The position numbers were made by a program, and so were the translations under genes. The notes under the pieces are model-generated. The model searched no databases. It was not told the origin of the DNA and was given only the letters and a program-made list of their open reading frames with translations. Shown in pieces: positions 27,207 through 35,340 of a stretch of 64,000 nt of DNA. Position 1 is the stretch's first letter, and each line of letters starts with the position of its first letter. This DNA is from Cytophagales bacterium (GTDB taxonomy: Bacteria; Bacteroidota; Bacteroidia; Cytophagales; Bernardetiaceae): the NCBI GenBank assembly GCA_013299045.1, contig JAAFJX010000017.1, positions 1-64,000 on the forward strand, read 5' to 3'.

Positions 27207-28646
27207 ATGATGCGCATTCCTTTGTCTGATAGAGTAAAACTCCTGTTTTTTCGCCTTTTTCAAATCTGTTTTTGCGGTTTGGCTGCCCTGCTGCTCGCCT
27301 GCGAAAGCCCCGAAGAATTAGGCACAGGCTTTGATTTAGACCTACTCAATACCACTTTTACCGATACTATTACGATAGATACTGAAATTACGCTCGCCGA
27401 CAGTGTCAATACAACCAGTTCGCCCAATTTACTCTTTGGCGGCTATACAGACCCCGACTTTGGCAACAGCCAGTTTGAGTTTTATGCAGAATTGGGCTTT
27501 TTTGATGATTCCATTAAGTTTGTAGATAAGGAAGGCAACTTGGCTATTTATGATTCTCTCATCGTTTATCTGCCCGTTGTAACGGTTAATGGCGACTCTG
27601 CCAAAAAGCAAACCATTGATGTATTCCGCCTGACAGAAACGCTTGGCGCAAAAGATACTTATTATCAGTTCAGTAAACTGGCCTATAATCCTATACCGAT
27701 TGGTTCTGCAGTGTACCCTACGCAGATGTCGAACGCACTCAAAGATAGCAAGTTGAAAGATGATGCCCCCTCCTTGCGTGTAAGGGTAAACGACGAGCTA
27801 GGCAAGGAAATTTTTTCAAAGAGCGGCCAAAGCGAATTGCGTACAGATTCTCTTTTCCGCGAATACTTCAAAGGCATTCGCGTAGCTTCGCGTGAGCGCG
27901 ATGCTGCTATTTTGAGCTTCCCCGCAACTTTTGGAGGCTCTAGTGGCTCAAATCTTCAAATTTCCTATATTGGAATGATTATGCACTACCACTATACCCG
28001 AATAGACAAAACAAAAGATGGCCGCGATAGCCTTGTTACCGTAAAAAAGAGCAAAGGTTTTGGCTTTAATTTTAACCGCTTTTTGAACATTAAGTATGAC
28101 TTTTCTAGCTCGCGCTATTTGAGAGGGCTTGTGCCGGGTGGTAGCATCAATTCGCGTAGTACAGGCAATATGGGTTTTATTTTGAATGGAGTTGGCATCA
28201 GCACAAAAATGCGTTTTCCGTATTTGAAACAGATGTTTGCTGGTAAGCGCATGATGATAAACAAGGCAGACCTGTTTTTAACGCCAGATGCCGATGCCAT
28301 TGCAAAGTTCAGGACGGCCCCCAGCGCCTTACAGTTTATCAAACTTGCAGCCAATGGCCGCCCTGCTACATTTTCGGACGGTTCTTTGGATATCCTCCTG
28401 AACGAGTCTGCCTCATCAGCTACGCCTCTAAGTATGCTCTACGTGCCGAATGGGCGCGCTTACACCAATGCGCAAATGACCTTCTATGTTCAGAATATTC
28501 TAAACAACAAAATAGAGAACAACGGCCTTGTTTTTGCGCCAAGCGGTAATGCCTCTACTTCCAATCGCTTGTTGTTTTTTGACAATGCACACCCGCGTAT
28601 GGCAGACCGACTGCGACTCCGCTTGTATTACACGAGTGTAGAGTAG
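27207..28646 (+). CDS. DUF4270 family lipoprotein
   Basis: 479 residues. Lipoprotein signal with cysteine in LLLACESPEELG (about residue 29). It shows DUF4270 hallmarks: an early LGTGFDLDLLNTTFTDTITIDTE, then LLFGGYTDPDFGNSQFEFYAEL, a YLP strand, FREYFKGIRV, and a C-terminal NRLLFFDNAHPRMADRLRLRLYYT. These are large, mostly beta outer-surface lipoproteins of Bacteroidota; function unknown. A TAAATTTG at 27179-27186 is a likely -7 element. Convergent with the gene at 28655. Confidence 0.9.
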   Translation: MMRIPLSDRVKLLFFRLFQICFCGLAALLLACESPEELGTGFDLDLLNTTFTDTITIDTEITLADSVNTTSSPNLLFGGYTDPDFGNSQFEFYAELGFFDDSIKFVDKEGNLAIYDSLIVYLPVVTVNGDSAKKQTIDVFRLTETLGAKDTYYQFSKLAYNPIPIGSAVYPTQMSNALKDSKLKDDAPSLRVRVNDELGKEIFSKSGQSELRTDSLFREYFKGIRVASRERDAAILSFPATFGGSSGSNLQISYIGMIMHYHYTRIDKTKDGRDSLVTVKKSKGFGFNFNRFLNIKYDFSSSRYLRGLVPGGSINSRSTGNMGFILNGVGISTKMRFPYLKQMFAGKRMMINKADLFLTPDADAIAKFRTAPSALQFIKLAANGRPATFSDGSLDILLNESASSATPLSMLYVPNGRAYTNAQMTFYVQNILNNKIENNGLVFAPSGNASTSNRLLFFDNAHPRMADRLRLRLYYTSVE

Positions 28647-28654
28647 GCTAGAAT

Positions 28655-29227
28655 CTATTTGCTAACCTCACCAAAACCAATGTTAGAATCTATAAGCAGC
28701 CAGCCAGCTTTTAGCTGAGCAGCGCGGTAGCTAATGCTGAACGCTTCTTTACGATGCGTAAACTTAACTATAAATTCGGTATCTATGCCATAGAATCTGT
28801 CTTTATCCGGTTCAAGCAACCCACCAAACTTTGCCTTCGGCCAAATGACCCCCTGCTCGCGGCTCATCAGTTCACAAAAAGGTTTGAGGCGTGTATTTGC
28901 AAAAAAAGTCAGTTCCTCGTTGGCTTTTTGGGCTTTTTCAGCGCATTTAGCATCTATTTCTGTCTCAATGCTCTTAATAGCAGCCTCGTCTAAGCCGAGT
29001 GCTTGCGCCATTTTTGTATCCACTTCTATCAAATCAGCCTTACTGGGCTTTAAACTGATGAGAGCCGCACTATTTTGTGCTCTGATGGCCTCAAAAATTG
29101 CTTTTCCGAGTGCTTCAGGTGTTTTGAAATAATTATTCTGAGCTTGAAGGCTAGAGCCAAACAATGAAAAGAGCAAAATCCAGACAAACGTACATGAGGT
29201 TCGTCCTAGTGGGAATGAAGCAGCCAT
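28655..29227 (-). CDS. Hypothetical secreted protein
   Basis: 190 residues from the ATG at 29227, which directly precedes a signal peptide (CTFVWILLFSLFGSSLQAQ). A longer frame to 29314 would overlap the upstream DUF4286 gene and bury the signal, so it is rejected. The mature part is helical at first (TPEALGKAIFEAIRAQNSAAL, KSIETEIDAKCAEKAQKANEEL) and ends in beta strands (DTEFIVKFTHRKEAFSISYRA, GWLLIDSNIGFGEV), like small SnoaL/NTF2-like or DUF4878-like domains. No family claimed. It follows the DUF4286 gene by 28 bases. Confidence 0.75.
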   Translation of the reverse strand: MAASFPLGRTSCTFVWILLFSLFGSSLQAQNNYFKTPEALGKAIFEAIRAQNSAALISLKPSKADLIEVDTKMAQALGLDEAAIKSIETEIDAKCAEKAQKANEELTFFANTRLKPFCELMSREQGVIWPKAKFGGLLEPDKDRFYGIDTEFIVKFTHRKEAFSISYRAAQLKAGWLLIDSNIGFGEVSK

Positions 29228-29255
29228 AATTTGTTGATAAAAAAGTGGTTGAAAT

Positions 29256-29576
29256 TTACTGACCTTCGTCCAGTACGTGCAAAATAGTTCTGAAAGCAAC
29301 GAACTTATTGGCATACCGCTTCTGATGGTCTGCTTGGAGTGCTGGCGCGTATTTTTTTTGGTAAAGGTCTAAGTGCGTAGCGCTTTCGCAGCGGTACTGA
29401 ATAGCAAAGGTCTGACCGGTCTCTTCGGGTTGCTGGGCTTCAATTCGCAAAATTTTATAATCCAAAAACATACCCGTCCGCATTACGTCAGGGATATGCG
29501 TTTGGCGCATCCAAGCCAGCCACTCATTGGCCACACTTTCTTCTACATTGACCGTAACGTTGTAAATGACATTCAT
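29256..29576 (-). CDS. DUF4286 family protein
   Basis: 106 residues. MNVIYNVTVNVEESVANEWLAW with HIPDVMRTGMF, then QYRCES and LDLYQKKYAPALQADH, is the DUF4286 pattern: a small ferredoxin-like alpha-beta cytoplasmic protein common in Bacteroidota. Function unknown. It is the middle gene of a three-gene minus-strand group (HMA protein, this, secreted hypothetical), with 36 bases to the HMA gene upstream. Confidence 0.85.
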   Translation of the reverse strand: MNVIYNVTVNVEESVANEWLAWMRQTHIPDVMRTGMFLDYKILRIEAQQPEETGQTFAIQYRCESATHLDLYQKKYAPALQADHQKRYANKFVAFRTILHVLDEGQ

Positions 29577-29612
29577 GATGTTCTTCGTTCAGAGCAGTTG
29601 GTCAGAATAGCC

Positions 29613-29981
29613 TTAATCGTGTCCGCCTTTTTTGCAGCAGGCTGGTAGTTTTTCATAAGCGACAGGGTCGGCCACCAATTCATCGGCATCATAACCTATT
29701 TTTTGTAAAACTGTTTTGAGAGCCAATGCAGTTACTACGTTGGAGTTAAATTGCACCTTCAAAACATCAGTTTTGAGATTCAGAACAGCTTTCTTTACGC
29801 CCTTTTGCTTATAAAACGTGGTTTCTATGCGTTCCTTACACGCGCCACATTGCGAAGACGTTTTAATGTTGATAGACTGCCAAACATTCTTGGTAGAGGC
29901 TGTAGTCTGTGCATAGACAGGAGAGTTGGCCGTAGTGCAAAAGAGCATGAATGCGCCTATTATCAAAAACAAAGATTTCAT
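29613..29981 (-). CDS. Secreted heavy-metal-associated (HMA) domain protein
   Basis: 122 residues from the ATG at 29981, chosen because it starts the signal peptide MKSLFLIIGAFMLFC...VYAQ. The mature part is one ferredoxin-like HMA domain with the metal-binding Cys-x-x-Cys in SSQCGACKERIE, then GVKKAVLNLKTDVLKVQF and the ALKTVLQKIGYDADE end. An extra ACCKKGGHD tail gives two cysteines and a histidine that could also bind metal. Likely a periplasmic copper or similar metal carrier. No P-type ATPase or metal regulator is near. Confidence 0.85.
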   Translation of the reverse strand: MKSLFLIIGAFMLFCTTANSPVYAQTTASTKNVWQSINIKTSSQCGACKERIETTFYKQKGVKKAVLNLKTDVLKVQFNSNVVTALALKTVLQKIGYDADELVADPVAYEKLPACCKKGGHD

Positions 29982-30456
29982 TTTTTGAGTGTTTTCTTGA
30001 ATGCAAAAAAAAGTAATCAACTACAAATTACAACAAACTTGCGGCTGCAAATATAACGCTTTTGTGCCACACTTGTTGCAAAATTTCAGGTGTATTTGGC
30101 TAAACCTTGCCCTCAGAAATTTCTGACTGGCTAGATGAATCCAAACTCAAAAACACTAGGCCTGAGAGGCGTTTGTCTGCAATGCACCGTTTTTTCTAAG
30201 CTGCCCATGAACTGTCGGGGTCGGTTATGCCCCTACTTGTTGCCGACCAGGGTACTCTTATTTGTTGGCAAAAAATCAAGCGTTTTTAGAGATGGTCTAG
30301 ATAGTTTTTCTCTGATACGGAAACATGACATTCTCTGAGGTAGATGCAGCACCATAGGTAAAGACAACCCAAATAAATTTTGTCAGTAAAGTCGAGTAAA
30401 GATATTGCTTTTGCTTAACTTGCGCCCAATATTTAAGCTAAGACCTCAAAAAAATC
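29982..30456. other. Intergenic region, 475 bases
   Basis: Divergent spacer between the HMA gene and the cytochrome gene. One 67-codon frame (30135-30338) has no recognisable product. I see no tRNA or riboswitch. Confidence 0.5.
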
Positions 30457-31098
30457 ATGTACACCTATCTATTGCACACCCACAAGACCGTTGTGATTCT
30501 GTTTTTGCTGATTTATTTGACTAAAACCATACTCCTTTTTGTGAACAAGGACACCTTGGGCAAGTTCAGCAAAATTGCCAAAGTACCCGAAATGATTATC
30601 AGCTTTCTGTTTTTGGGTACAGGCATAGCCATGATGACTATGATGGCAGAACCTACCAAAACCCTTCTATTGATTAAGATTGTGGGCGTTTTGGTTTCTA
30701 TCCCGCTGGCAGTTATTGGTTTTAAAAAAGATAAAGAAAACAAACTACTGGCTGTTCTGTCTTTGGTCTTGATAATAGGGGCTTACGGTTTGGCAGAAGT
30801 GAGCCGTCGGCGAGTAGAAAAACAAGAGCTTGGTGCGTCTGCAAACCCCTCTGCTTCTGGTTATGATGCCAAACTGCATGGCCAAGAAGTTTATAGCAAA
30901 TATTGCGTAAGTTGCCACGGCCAAGACGGCGCTCTGGGGCTTTCGGGTGCTAAAAATTTACAGATTTCGGCTCTCAGTGAACAAGAGAGTATAAACATCA
31001 TCACCAATGGCAAAAATGCCATGGCCCCTTACAAAAAAGTACTGAGTGAGGCAGATATTCAAGCCGTGGCGGCCTACGTCCGAACGCTCAAAAAATGA
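30457..31098 (+). CDS. SirB-like membrane domain fused to a class I cytochrome c domain
   Basis: 213 residues. Four membrane helices (about 8-28, 45-63, 69-88, 96-115) starting LLHTHKTVVILFLLIYLTK resemble the SirB family. A short linker then leads to a cytochrome c domain with Cys150-Val-Ser-Cys153-His154 and a likely distal Met189 in GKNAMAPYK, closing with IQAVAAYVRTLKK. The heme domain should face the periplasm. Role: membrane-bound electron carrier. It precedes recA by 46 bases, but a functional link is not implied. Confidence 0.85.
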   Translation: MYTYLLHTHKTVVILFLLIYLTKTILLFVNKDTLGKFSKIAKVPEMIISFLFLGTGIAMMTMMAEPTKTLLLIKIVGVLVSIPLAVIGFKKDKENKLLAVLSLVLIIGAYGLAEVSRRRVEKQELGASANPSASGYDAKLHGQEVYSKYCVSCHGQDGALGLSGAKNLQISALSEQESINIITNGKNAMAPYKKVLSEADIQAVAAYVRTLKK

Positions 31099-31144
31099 TT
31101 CGTTACCTTTACATATCGCTTAAATCCTTAAAAATCGCAAGAAA

Positions 31145-32230
31145 ATGTCCGACGATAAAGACAAAAAGAAAAAATTAGAAATGCTCAAAGGCACTATTGC
31201 CAAAATAGAAAAGAGCTATGGCAAGGGCACTATTATGCTCATGAGCGACGACAACGTTCAGAATGTTCCCTGTATTTCTACAGGTTCATTGGGTGTGGAT
31301 ATTGCCTTGGGTATAGGTGGTTTTCCACGTGGCCGTGTTGTTGAAATTTATGGCCCTGAGGCTTCGGGCAAGACCACGCTGGCGCTTCATGCCATTGCAG
31401 AATGCCAAAAGCAAGGCGGTATAGCGGCTTTTATTGATGCGGAACACGCATTTGATAGAAAATATGCTGAAAATTTGGGTATAGACTTACAAAATCTCTT
31501 TGTGTCGCAGCCCGACAGCGGGGAACAAGCCCTTGAAATTACCGAACAACTGATTCGTTCTTCTGCCATAGATATCATTGTCATTGACTCGGTGGCGGCT
31601 CTTGTGCCTAAGGCAGAGCTAGATGGCGAAATGGGTGAGAGTAAAATGGGCTTACAGGCGCGTTTGATGAGCCAGGCTCTCCGCAAAATGACGGGTATTA
31701 TTAACAAGACCAATTGCTGCTGCATTTTTATCAATCAGCTGCGCGATAAGATTGGGGTTATGTTTGGCAACCCAGAAACAACCACTGGGGGCAATGCGCT
31801 CAAATTCTATGCTTCGGTTCGTTTGGATATTCGGCGTATAACAGCCATCAAGGACGGCGATAATGTGGTTGGTAACCGCACTCGCGTCAAAGTACAAAAG
31901 AATAAGCTCGCACCGCCATTCAAGCAAGTTGAATTTGACATCATTTATGGCGAAGGTGTATCCAAAATCGGCGAGATATTGGATTTAGCCGTAGAGCACA
32001 ATATTATTAAAAAGTCTGGCTCATGGTTTTCTTACAAAGATGCTAAAATAGGACAAGGCCGCGATTTTGTAAAAAACTATCTCAAAGAGAATCCGGCTCT
32101 CACTGCCGAAGTGGAAGGGCTTATCAGAGAAATGTTTGAGAAAAAGCGTAAAAATGCGCCGCCAGAACTAGAGGCTGCAGACTACTCCGGCAACGAATTT
32201 TTTGACGAAAGTTTAGAAGACTTGGAATAG
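31145..32230 (+). CDS. recA: Recombinase A
   Basis: 361 residues, full length. Walker A is GPEASGKTT (70-78), followed by Walker [22 protein letters not shown], the L1 loop region [50 protein letters not shown] including loop L2, and an acidic C-terminal tail ([10 protein letters not shown]). RecA polymerises on single-stranded DNA, drives strand exchange and triggers LexA cleavage. No LexA box was identified upstream. A clear terminator follows. Confidence 0.99.
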   Translation: MSDDKDKKKKLEMLKGTIAKIEKSYGKGTIMLMSDDNVQNVPCISTGSLGVDIALGIGGFPRGRVVEIYGPEASGKTTLALHAIAECQKQGGIAAFIDAEHAFDRKYAENLGIDLQNLFVSQPDSGEQALEITEQLIRSSAIDIIVIDSVAALVPKAELDGEMGESKMGLQARLMSQALRKMTGIINKTNCCCIFINQLRDKIGVMFGNPETTTGGNALKFYASVRLDIRRITAIKDGDNVVGNRTRVKVQKNKLAPPFKQVEFDIIYGEGVSKIGEILDLAVEHNIIKKSGSWFSYKDAKIGQGRDFVKNYLKENPALTAEVEGLIREMFEKKRKNAPPELEAADYSGNEFFDESLEDLE

Positions 32231-32241
32231 CAATAACTATC

Positions 32242-32284
32242 AAAAATCTCCCAAGTATCTGATTTATTTGGGAGATTTTTTTTT
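32242..32284 (+). terminator. Rho-independent terminator of recA
   Basis: AAAATCTCCCAA and TTGGGAGATTTT form a 12-base stem, followed by a T-run, 12 bases after the recA stop. Confidence 0.85.
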
Positions 32285-32439
32285 AAAACGAAAATAACGA
32301 TTCAATCCTTGCGCCGCGTTTATTGTTACCACAATGCGTTGTTTTGTCTTAGATGTTCTTGCTTTTTTAGTTCAGTACTTTATTGTTTTCAGATTTATTG
32401 GTACATTTGAGGTAAGTTTTATGGCTTAAGTCGTTAAGA

Positions 32440-34218
32440 ATGCAGCAAAGTTACTTTTCTAGATTGCTCAATAGCCTTGTATTCAAAGACACAATCCTAA
32501 TTTTAGGATTGCTACTGCTGCTTTTTGCTTTTTTTGGTACAATCTGTTACTACCAAGCGCACCACTATTTAGAAGCTAGCGCGAACAATAAGGCCCTGCA
32601 ATATACACAGCGCATTAGCCCACTCCTGCAAAAGCACCTAGAGGCAAACGATAAAATTCAACTGCATACGGCGCTCCAGAAAGTGCTTTTAGGCGGCGAC
32701 GTACTGGGTATAGCCATATACGTCAATGATAAACTCTTGTATCATGAAACCAATTCAACTTTTGAATACCAATTTAGCGAAGACAAAGTACCAGCAACTG
32801 AAATGCTAAACGATAGCTTTATTGTAACGGCACATCAACTCCATTCGTCTCGGTACAGCAAGCACAAACTAATTTTGATTCTAAACACCAAAGAGTTAGA
32901 GAGTCTTATTCACGTACTACTCAACAATATCTTCGGTTTTAGTTTTCTTTCATGGGCCTTAGTGGCTTTGGTGATTGTTTGGAACAACAGAAAGCGAGCC
33001 GCTACACTGTATGGCATAACGGCCTCAATGACCAAGATAGCTTATGATGGAGATTTAAGTGTCAGCCTTCCTATCTCCCAGGCCAGAGATGAAATGGGGC
33101 AAATGAACCGAGCTTTTGTGAACATGATTCAGAAGCTGATTGCTAGCCAGAAAGACGAAGAGAAAAACCGTAATGCTTTAAAGATAAGTGAGGAGAAGTA
33201 CAAACATATTTTTAGAACGTCTTTGGTGGGTATCTTTCGTTACGACTTGAACAAAAGAGTATTCAATGATGCTAATCAAAAACTATTAGAGATATTGCAC
33301 CTCACAACATTAGCAGAACTGAATCTGTTTTCTAAGTCCAACAAAGACTTTACCCAGTTTATGGCTGATTTGGGGCATGAAAGCGTGGTAGAAAACCGTG
33401 ATGTTGAGGTTAGCCTCTCCAAAAAGAAAGTTTGGCTGGCAGTTTCGGCAGTTCGTTACCCCAATGAACAGTTCATTGATGGCATCATAGAAGATATAAC
33501 CGAACAAAAAGAAATGCTTAATAAGCTGAATGTTTCTTACGAAGAACTAGACACTTTCATTTACCATGCCTCACACGACCTCCGCTCGCCACTCAAATCA
33601 GTTTTGGGGCTTGCGAAGCTCATTGAAAAAGAAACGTCCGAACAGCATCGTACAGCCTATATCAAAATGATTGTAAATTCTGTAGAAAAACTGGATAGAC
33701 TGATTGGTAGCTTACTCACCCACACGCGCAATGAAAGAGTAGAAGAGAATATTGCGAGCATAGATTTTCAGAAAGAAATAAGAGCCGCACTAGAAAATTT
33801 AGCCTTTATGCCTAACATGGAAAACGTAAAAACAGAGATAAGCATAGAACAAAATAGTATTTTTCTGAGCGACCCACTGCGACTCTCTATTATTTTCAAC
33901 AACCTACTCTCAAATGCGGTTAAGTACCAAAAGCCAAACGAACCCAACCAGTTTATCAAGGTTCGAGTACGCGTTTCGGATAGCAGAGCTTATATAGAAA
34001 TACAAGACAACGGTGAAGGCATACACGAAAAGTCATTGGGGCGCTTGTTCAGAATGTTTGGCCGCGAAACAGAAACCTCCGAAGGCGCTGGCTTAGGGCT
34101 TTATATTGTAAACAATACGCTCCGAAAGCTCAAAGGGAGCGTCTCTGCACACTCTGAATATGGTGTGGGCACTACTTTCAAGTTAGAAATACCATCGTTT
34201 GAAGTGGAAGACAACTAG
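32440..34218 (+). CDS. Membrane sensor histidine kinase (HAMP-PAS-HisKA-HATPase)
   Basis: 592 residues. Two membrane helices (about 17-37 and 162-181) bracket a 120-residue periplasmic sensor. A HAMP domain follows (about 183-236) and a PAS domain (about 250-355, FRTSLVGIFRYDLNKRVF, closing IIEDITEQKEM). In the HisKA domain the phospho-acceptor is His379 in HASHDLRSPLKS. ATPase boxes: NNLLSNAVKYQ (N), DNGEGI (G1), GAGLGLYIV (G2). The hybrid lacks a receiver domain and no response regulator is adjacent, so it is an orphan kinase. TACATTTG at 32402-32409 is a likely -7 element. The TAG stop codon overlaps the first bases of repeat R2. Confidence 0.95.
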   Translation: MQQSYFSRLLNSLVFKDTILILGLLLLLFAFFGTICYYQAHHYLEASANNKALQYTQRISPLLQKHLEANDKIQLHTALQKVLLGGDVLGIAIYVNDKLLYHETNSTFEYQFSEDKVPATEMLNDSFIVTAHQLHSSRYSKHKLILILNTKELESLIHVLLNNIFGFSFLSWALVALVIVWNNRKRAATLYGITASMTKIAYDGDLSVSLPISQARDEMGQMNRAFVNMIQKLIASQKDEEKNRNALKISEEKYKHIFRTSLVGIFRYDLNKRVFNDANQKLLEILHLTTLAELNLFSKSNKDFTQFMADLGHESVVENRDVEVSLSKKKVWLAVSAVRYPNEQFIDGIIEDITEQKEMLNKLNVSYEELDTFIYHASHDLRSPLKSVLGLAKLIEKETSEQHRTAYIKMIVNSVEKLDRLIGSLLTHTRNERVEENIASIDFQKEIRAALENLAFMPNMENVKTEISIEQNSIFLSDPLRLSIIFNNLLSNAVKYQKPNEPNQFIKVRVRVSDSRAYIEIQDNGEGIHEKSLGRLFRMFGRETETSEGAGLGLYIVNNTLRKLKGSVSAHSEYGVGTTFKLEIPSFEVEDN

Positions 34219-34340
34219 TTGTCCCTTAAAAAGTAGAGAAGAGAAGTCTATCAAAGGCCGTCTAGGTGTTCCCAAAATAGGTAGACTATCCTCCTTAAAT
34301 TTAGCTTACATCTATTGAATGTACTTTTTAAGGAACGACT
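34217..34340 (+). repeat. Dispersed repeat family, copy R2a: short element with terminal inverted repeats
   Basis: 124 bases bounded by AGTTGTCCCTTAAAAAGTA (34217-34235) and TACTTTTTAAGGAACGACT (34322-34340), which are inverted repeats with two mismatches over 19 bases. The core contains AAGGCCGTCTAGGTGTTCCC and TTAAATTTAGCTTACATCTA. The layout is that of a MITE. Its first AG lies inside the TAG stop of the histidine kinase gene. Confidence 0.85.
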
Positions 34341-34662
34341 ATTTAGGAGAAAACGGGCTATTAGATACGTCTTTTGGCCAGTATTTGCGTTAGAGAGGCG
34401 GCGGGTTTAGTGCGTAGCACCGAAGCGAAGCGAAGCCCAAAGACGAACGACCGCGAAGCGGGAACGCCCCAATAGAATTGTATAAAAAGAAGACGTATGG
34501 AAAAGGCTAGATGTAAGAGATGAGGCAGTGCAGGACTTAAAAAGCCCTTAATATTTTGCCAGTTTTTTGACAAAATAGGCTAAAAACCAAGAGGTTTTAA
34601 AGTTGAAATGCTTGTTTAATTTACTGATAACAAACACCTTATATAGGTTTTTATGGACGACT
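34341..34662 (-). repeat. Dispersed repeat family, copy R2b, with GC-rich block
   Basis: Read on the minus strand from AGTCGTCC (34662) it matches R4 from 44449 (CAGTAAATTAAACAAGCATTT, TTTAGCCTATTTTGTCAAAA, GCACTGCCTC). It contains the block 34381-34474, rich in CGAAGCG and GCGGTCG, which recurs inverted at 38598-38688. Non-coding. Together R2a and R2b fill the 446-base gap. Confidence 0.8.
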
Positions 34663-34664
34663 AA

Positions 34665-35327
34665 CTAACCCAGAGCCATCACTTTTTTAATAGCAGCAAG
34701 CTCGTCTATCTTGTCCGTTAGATAATCATCAATAACTGAAAAGTAAAAATCATAAGAAGACAAATAAAAGTCTATGACTGCGGCCAAATGCTTCGTGTGG
34801 AGGCCTTGATGGCGCGGTAGTGTCATAACGTGCCTGTAATAGGCTTTGTTGTCATTTTCAGAAAGCCCCATGCAGCCATAAGCAACACGGTTATTGATAT
34901 AGACAAACAATTTAAAAAGACCACCAAGTTGAGTATTGGCCGCTTCTTTAGGGTATTGGCTATAGAGTTGCAAAATTTGAATTTCGGGCATATCCTCCTC
35001 CGGAACAGGAAAAAAAGAAAGCACCAAATAGAGGTTTTTTTCAGGGTTAATGTCTATAGACAAAATGTTTGTGTCTAAGCCAGCGGTTTCGTTAGGAGTA
35101 TATACGCGGTTGTTGAATCCTTCCTTGCTCAGTGCTTCGCTAAGGATTGTCAGTTGCAAAAAATCTTGGGCGGCGGCTTCTTCTTCTGTTTGCATTGTTC
35201 TTTGTTTATAAAGCAATGATAGGATAAAATTGAATGTATTTGGGGCTAAATAACATAGCGTTTCCATAAGCACTATGAATGCCAGAAGCCCTACCAGAAC
35301 CGTTTGTTTTTGCAAGGCTTCTCGCAT
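34665..35327 (-). CDS. Hypothetical protein, possibly membrane-anchored
   Basis: 220 residues from the ATG at 35327, 13 bases after the nrdA stop, so probably in one operon with nrdA. This start gives a hydrophobic helix at residues 8-38. An in-frame ATG at 35195 would give a soluble 176-residue protein beginning MQTEEEAAAQDFLQL and cannot be excluded. The soluble part has TNILSIDINPEKNLYLVLSFF, a Pro/Glu-rich turn, LGGLFKLFVYINNRVAYG and a helical C-terminus (HTKHLAAVIDFYLSSYDFYF). It faintly recalls YbjN/type III chaperone-like folds; no function assigned. The TAG stop lies three bases from the end of repeat R2b. Confidence 0.7.
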   Translation of the reverse strand: MREALQKQTVLVGLLAFIVLMETLCYLAPNTFNFILSLLYKQRTMQTEEEAAAQDFLQLTILSEALSKEGFNNRVYTPNETAGLDTNILSIDINPEKNLYLVLSFFPVPEEDMPEIQILQLYSQYPKEAANTQLGGLFKLFVYINNRVAYGCMGLSENDNKAYYRHVMTLPRHQGLHTKHLAAVIDFYLSSYDFYFSVIDDYLTDKIDELAAIKKVMALG

Positions 35328-35340
35328 TCATTCTGCTCAA

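Noticed and set aside
30135-30338. 67-codon frame upstream of the cytochrome gene
   Set aside because: Composition not protein-like and no family resemblance.
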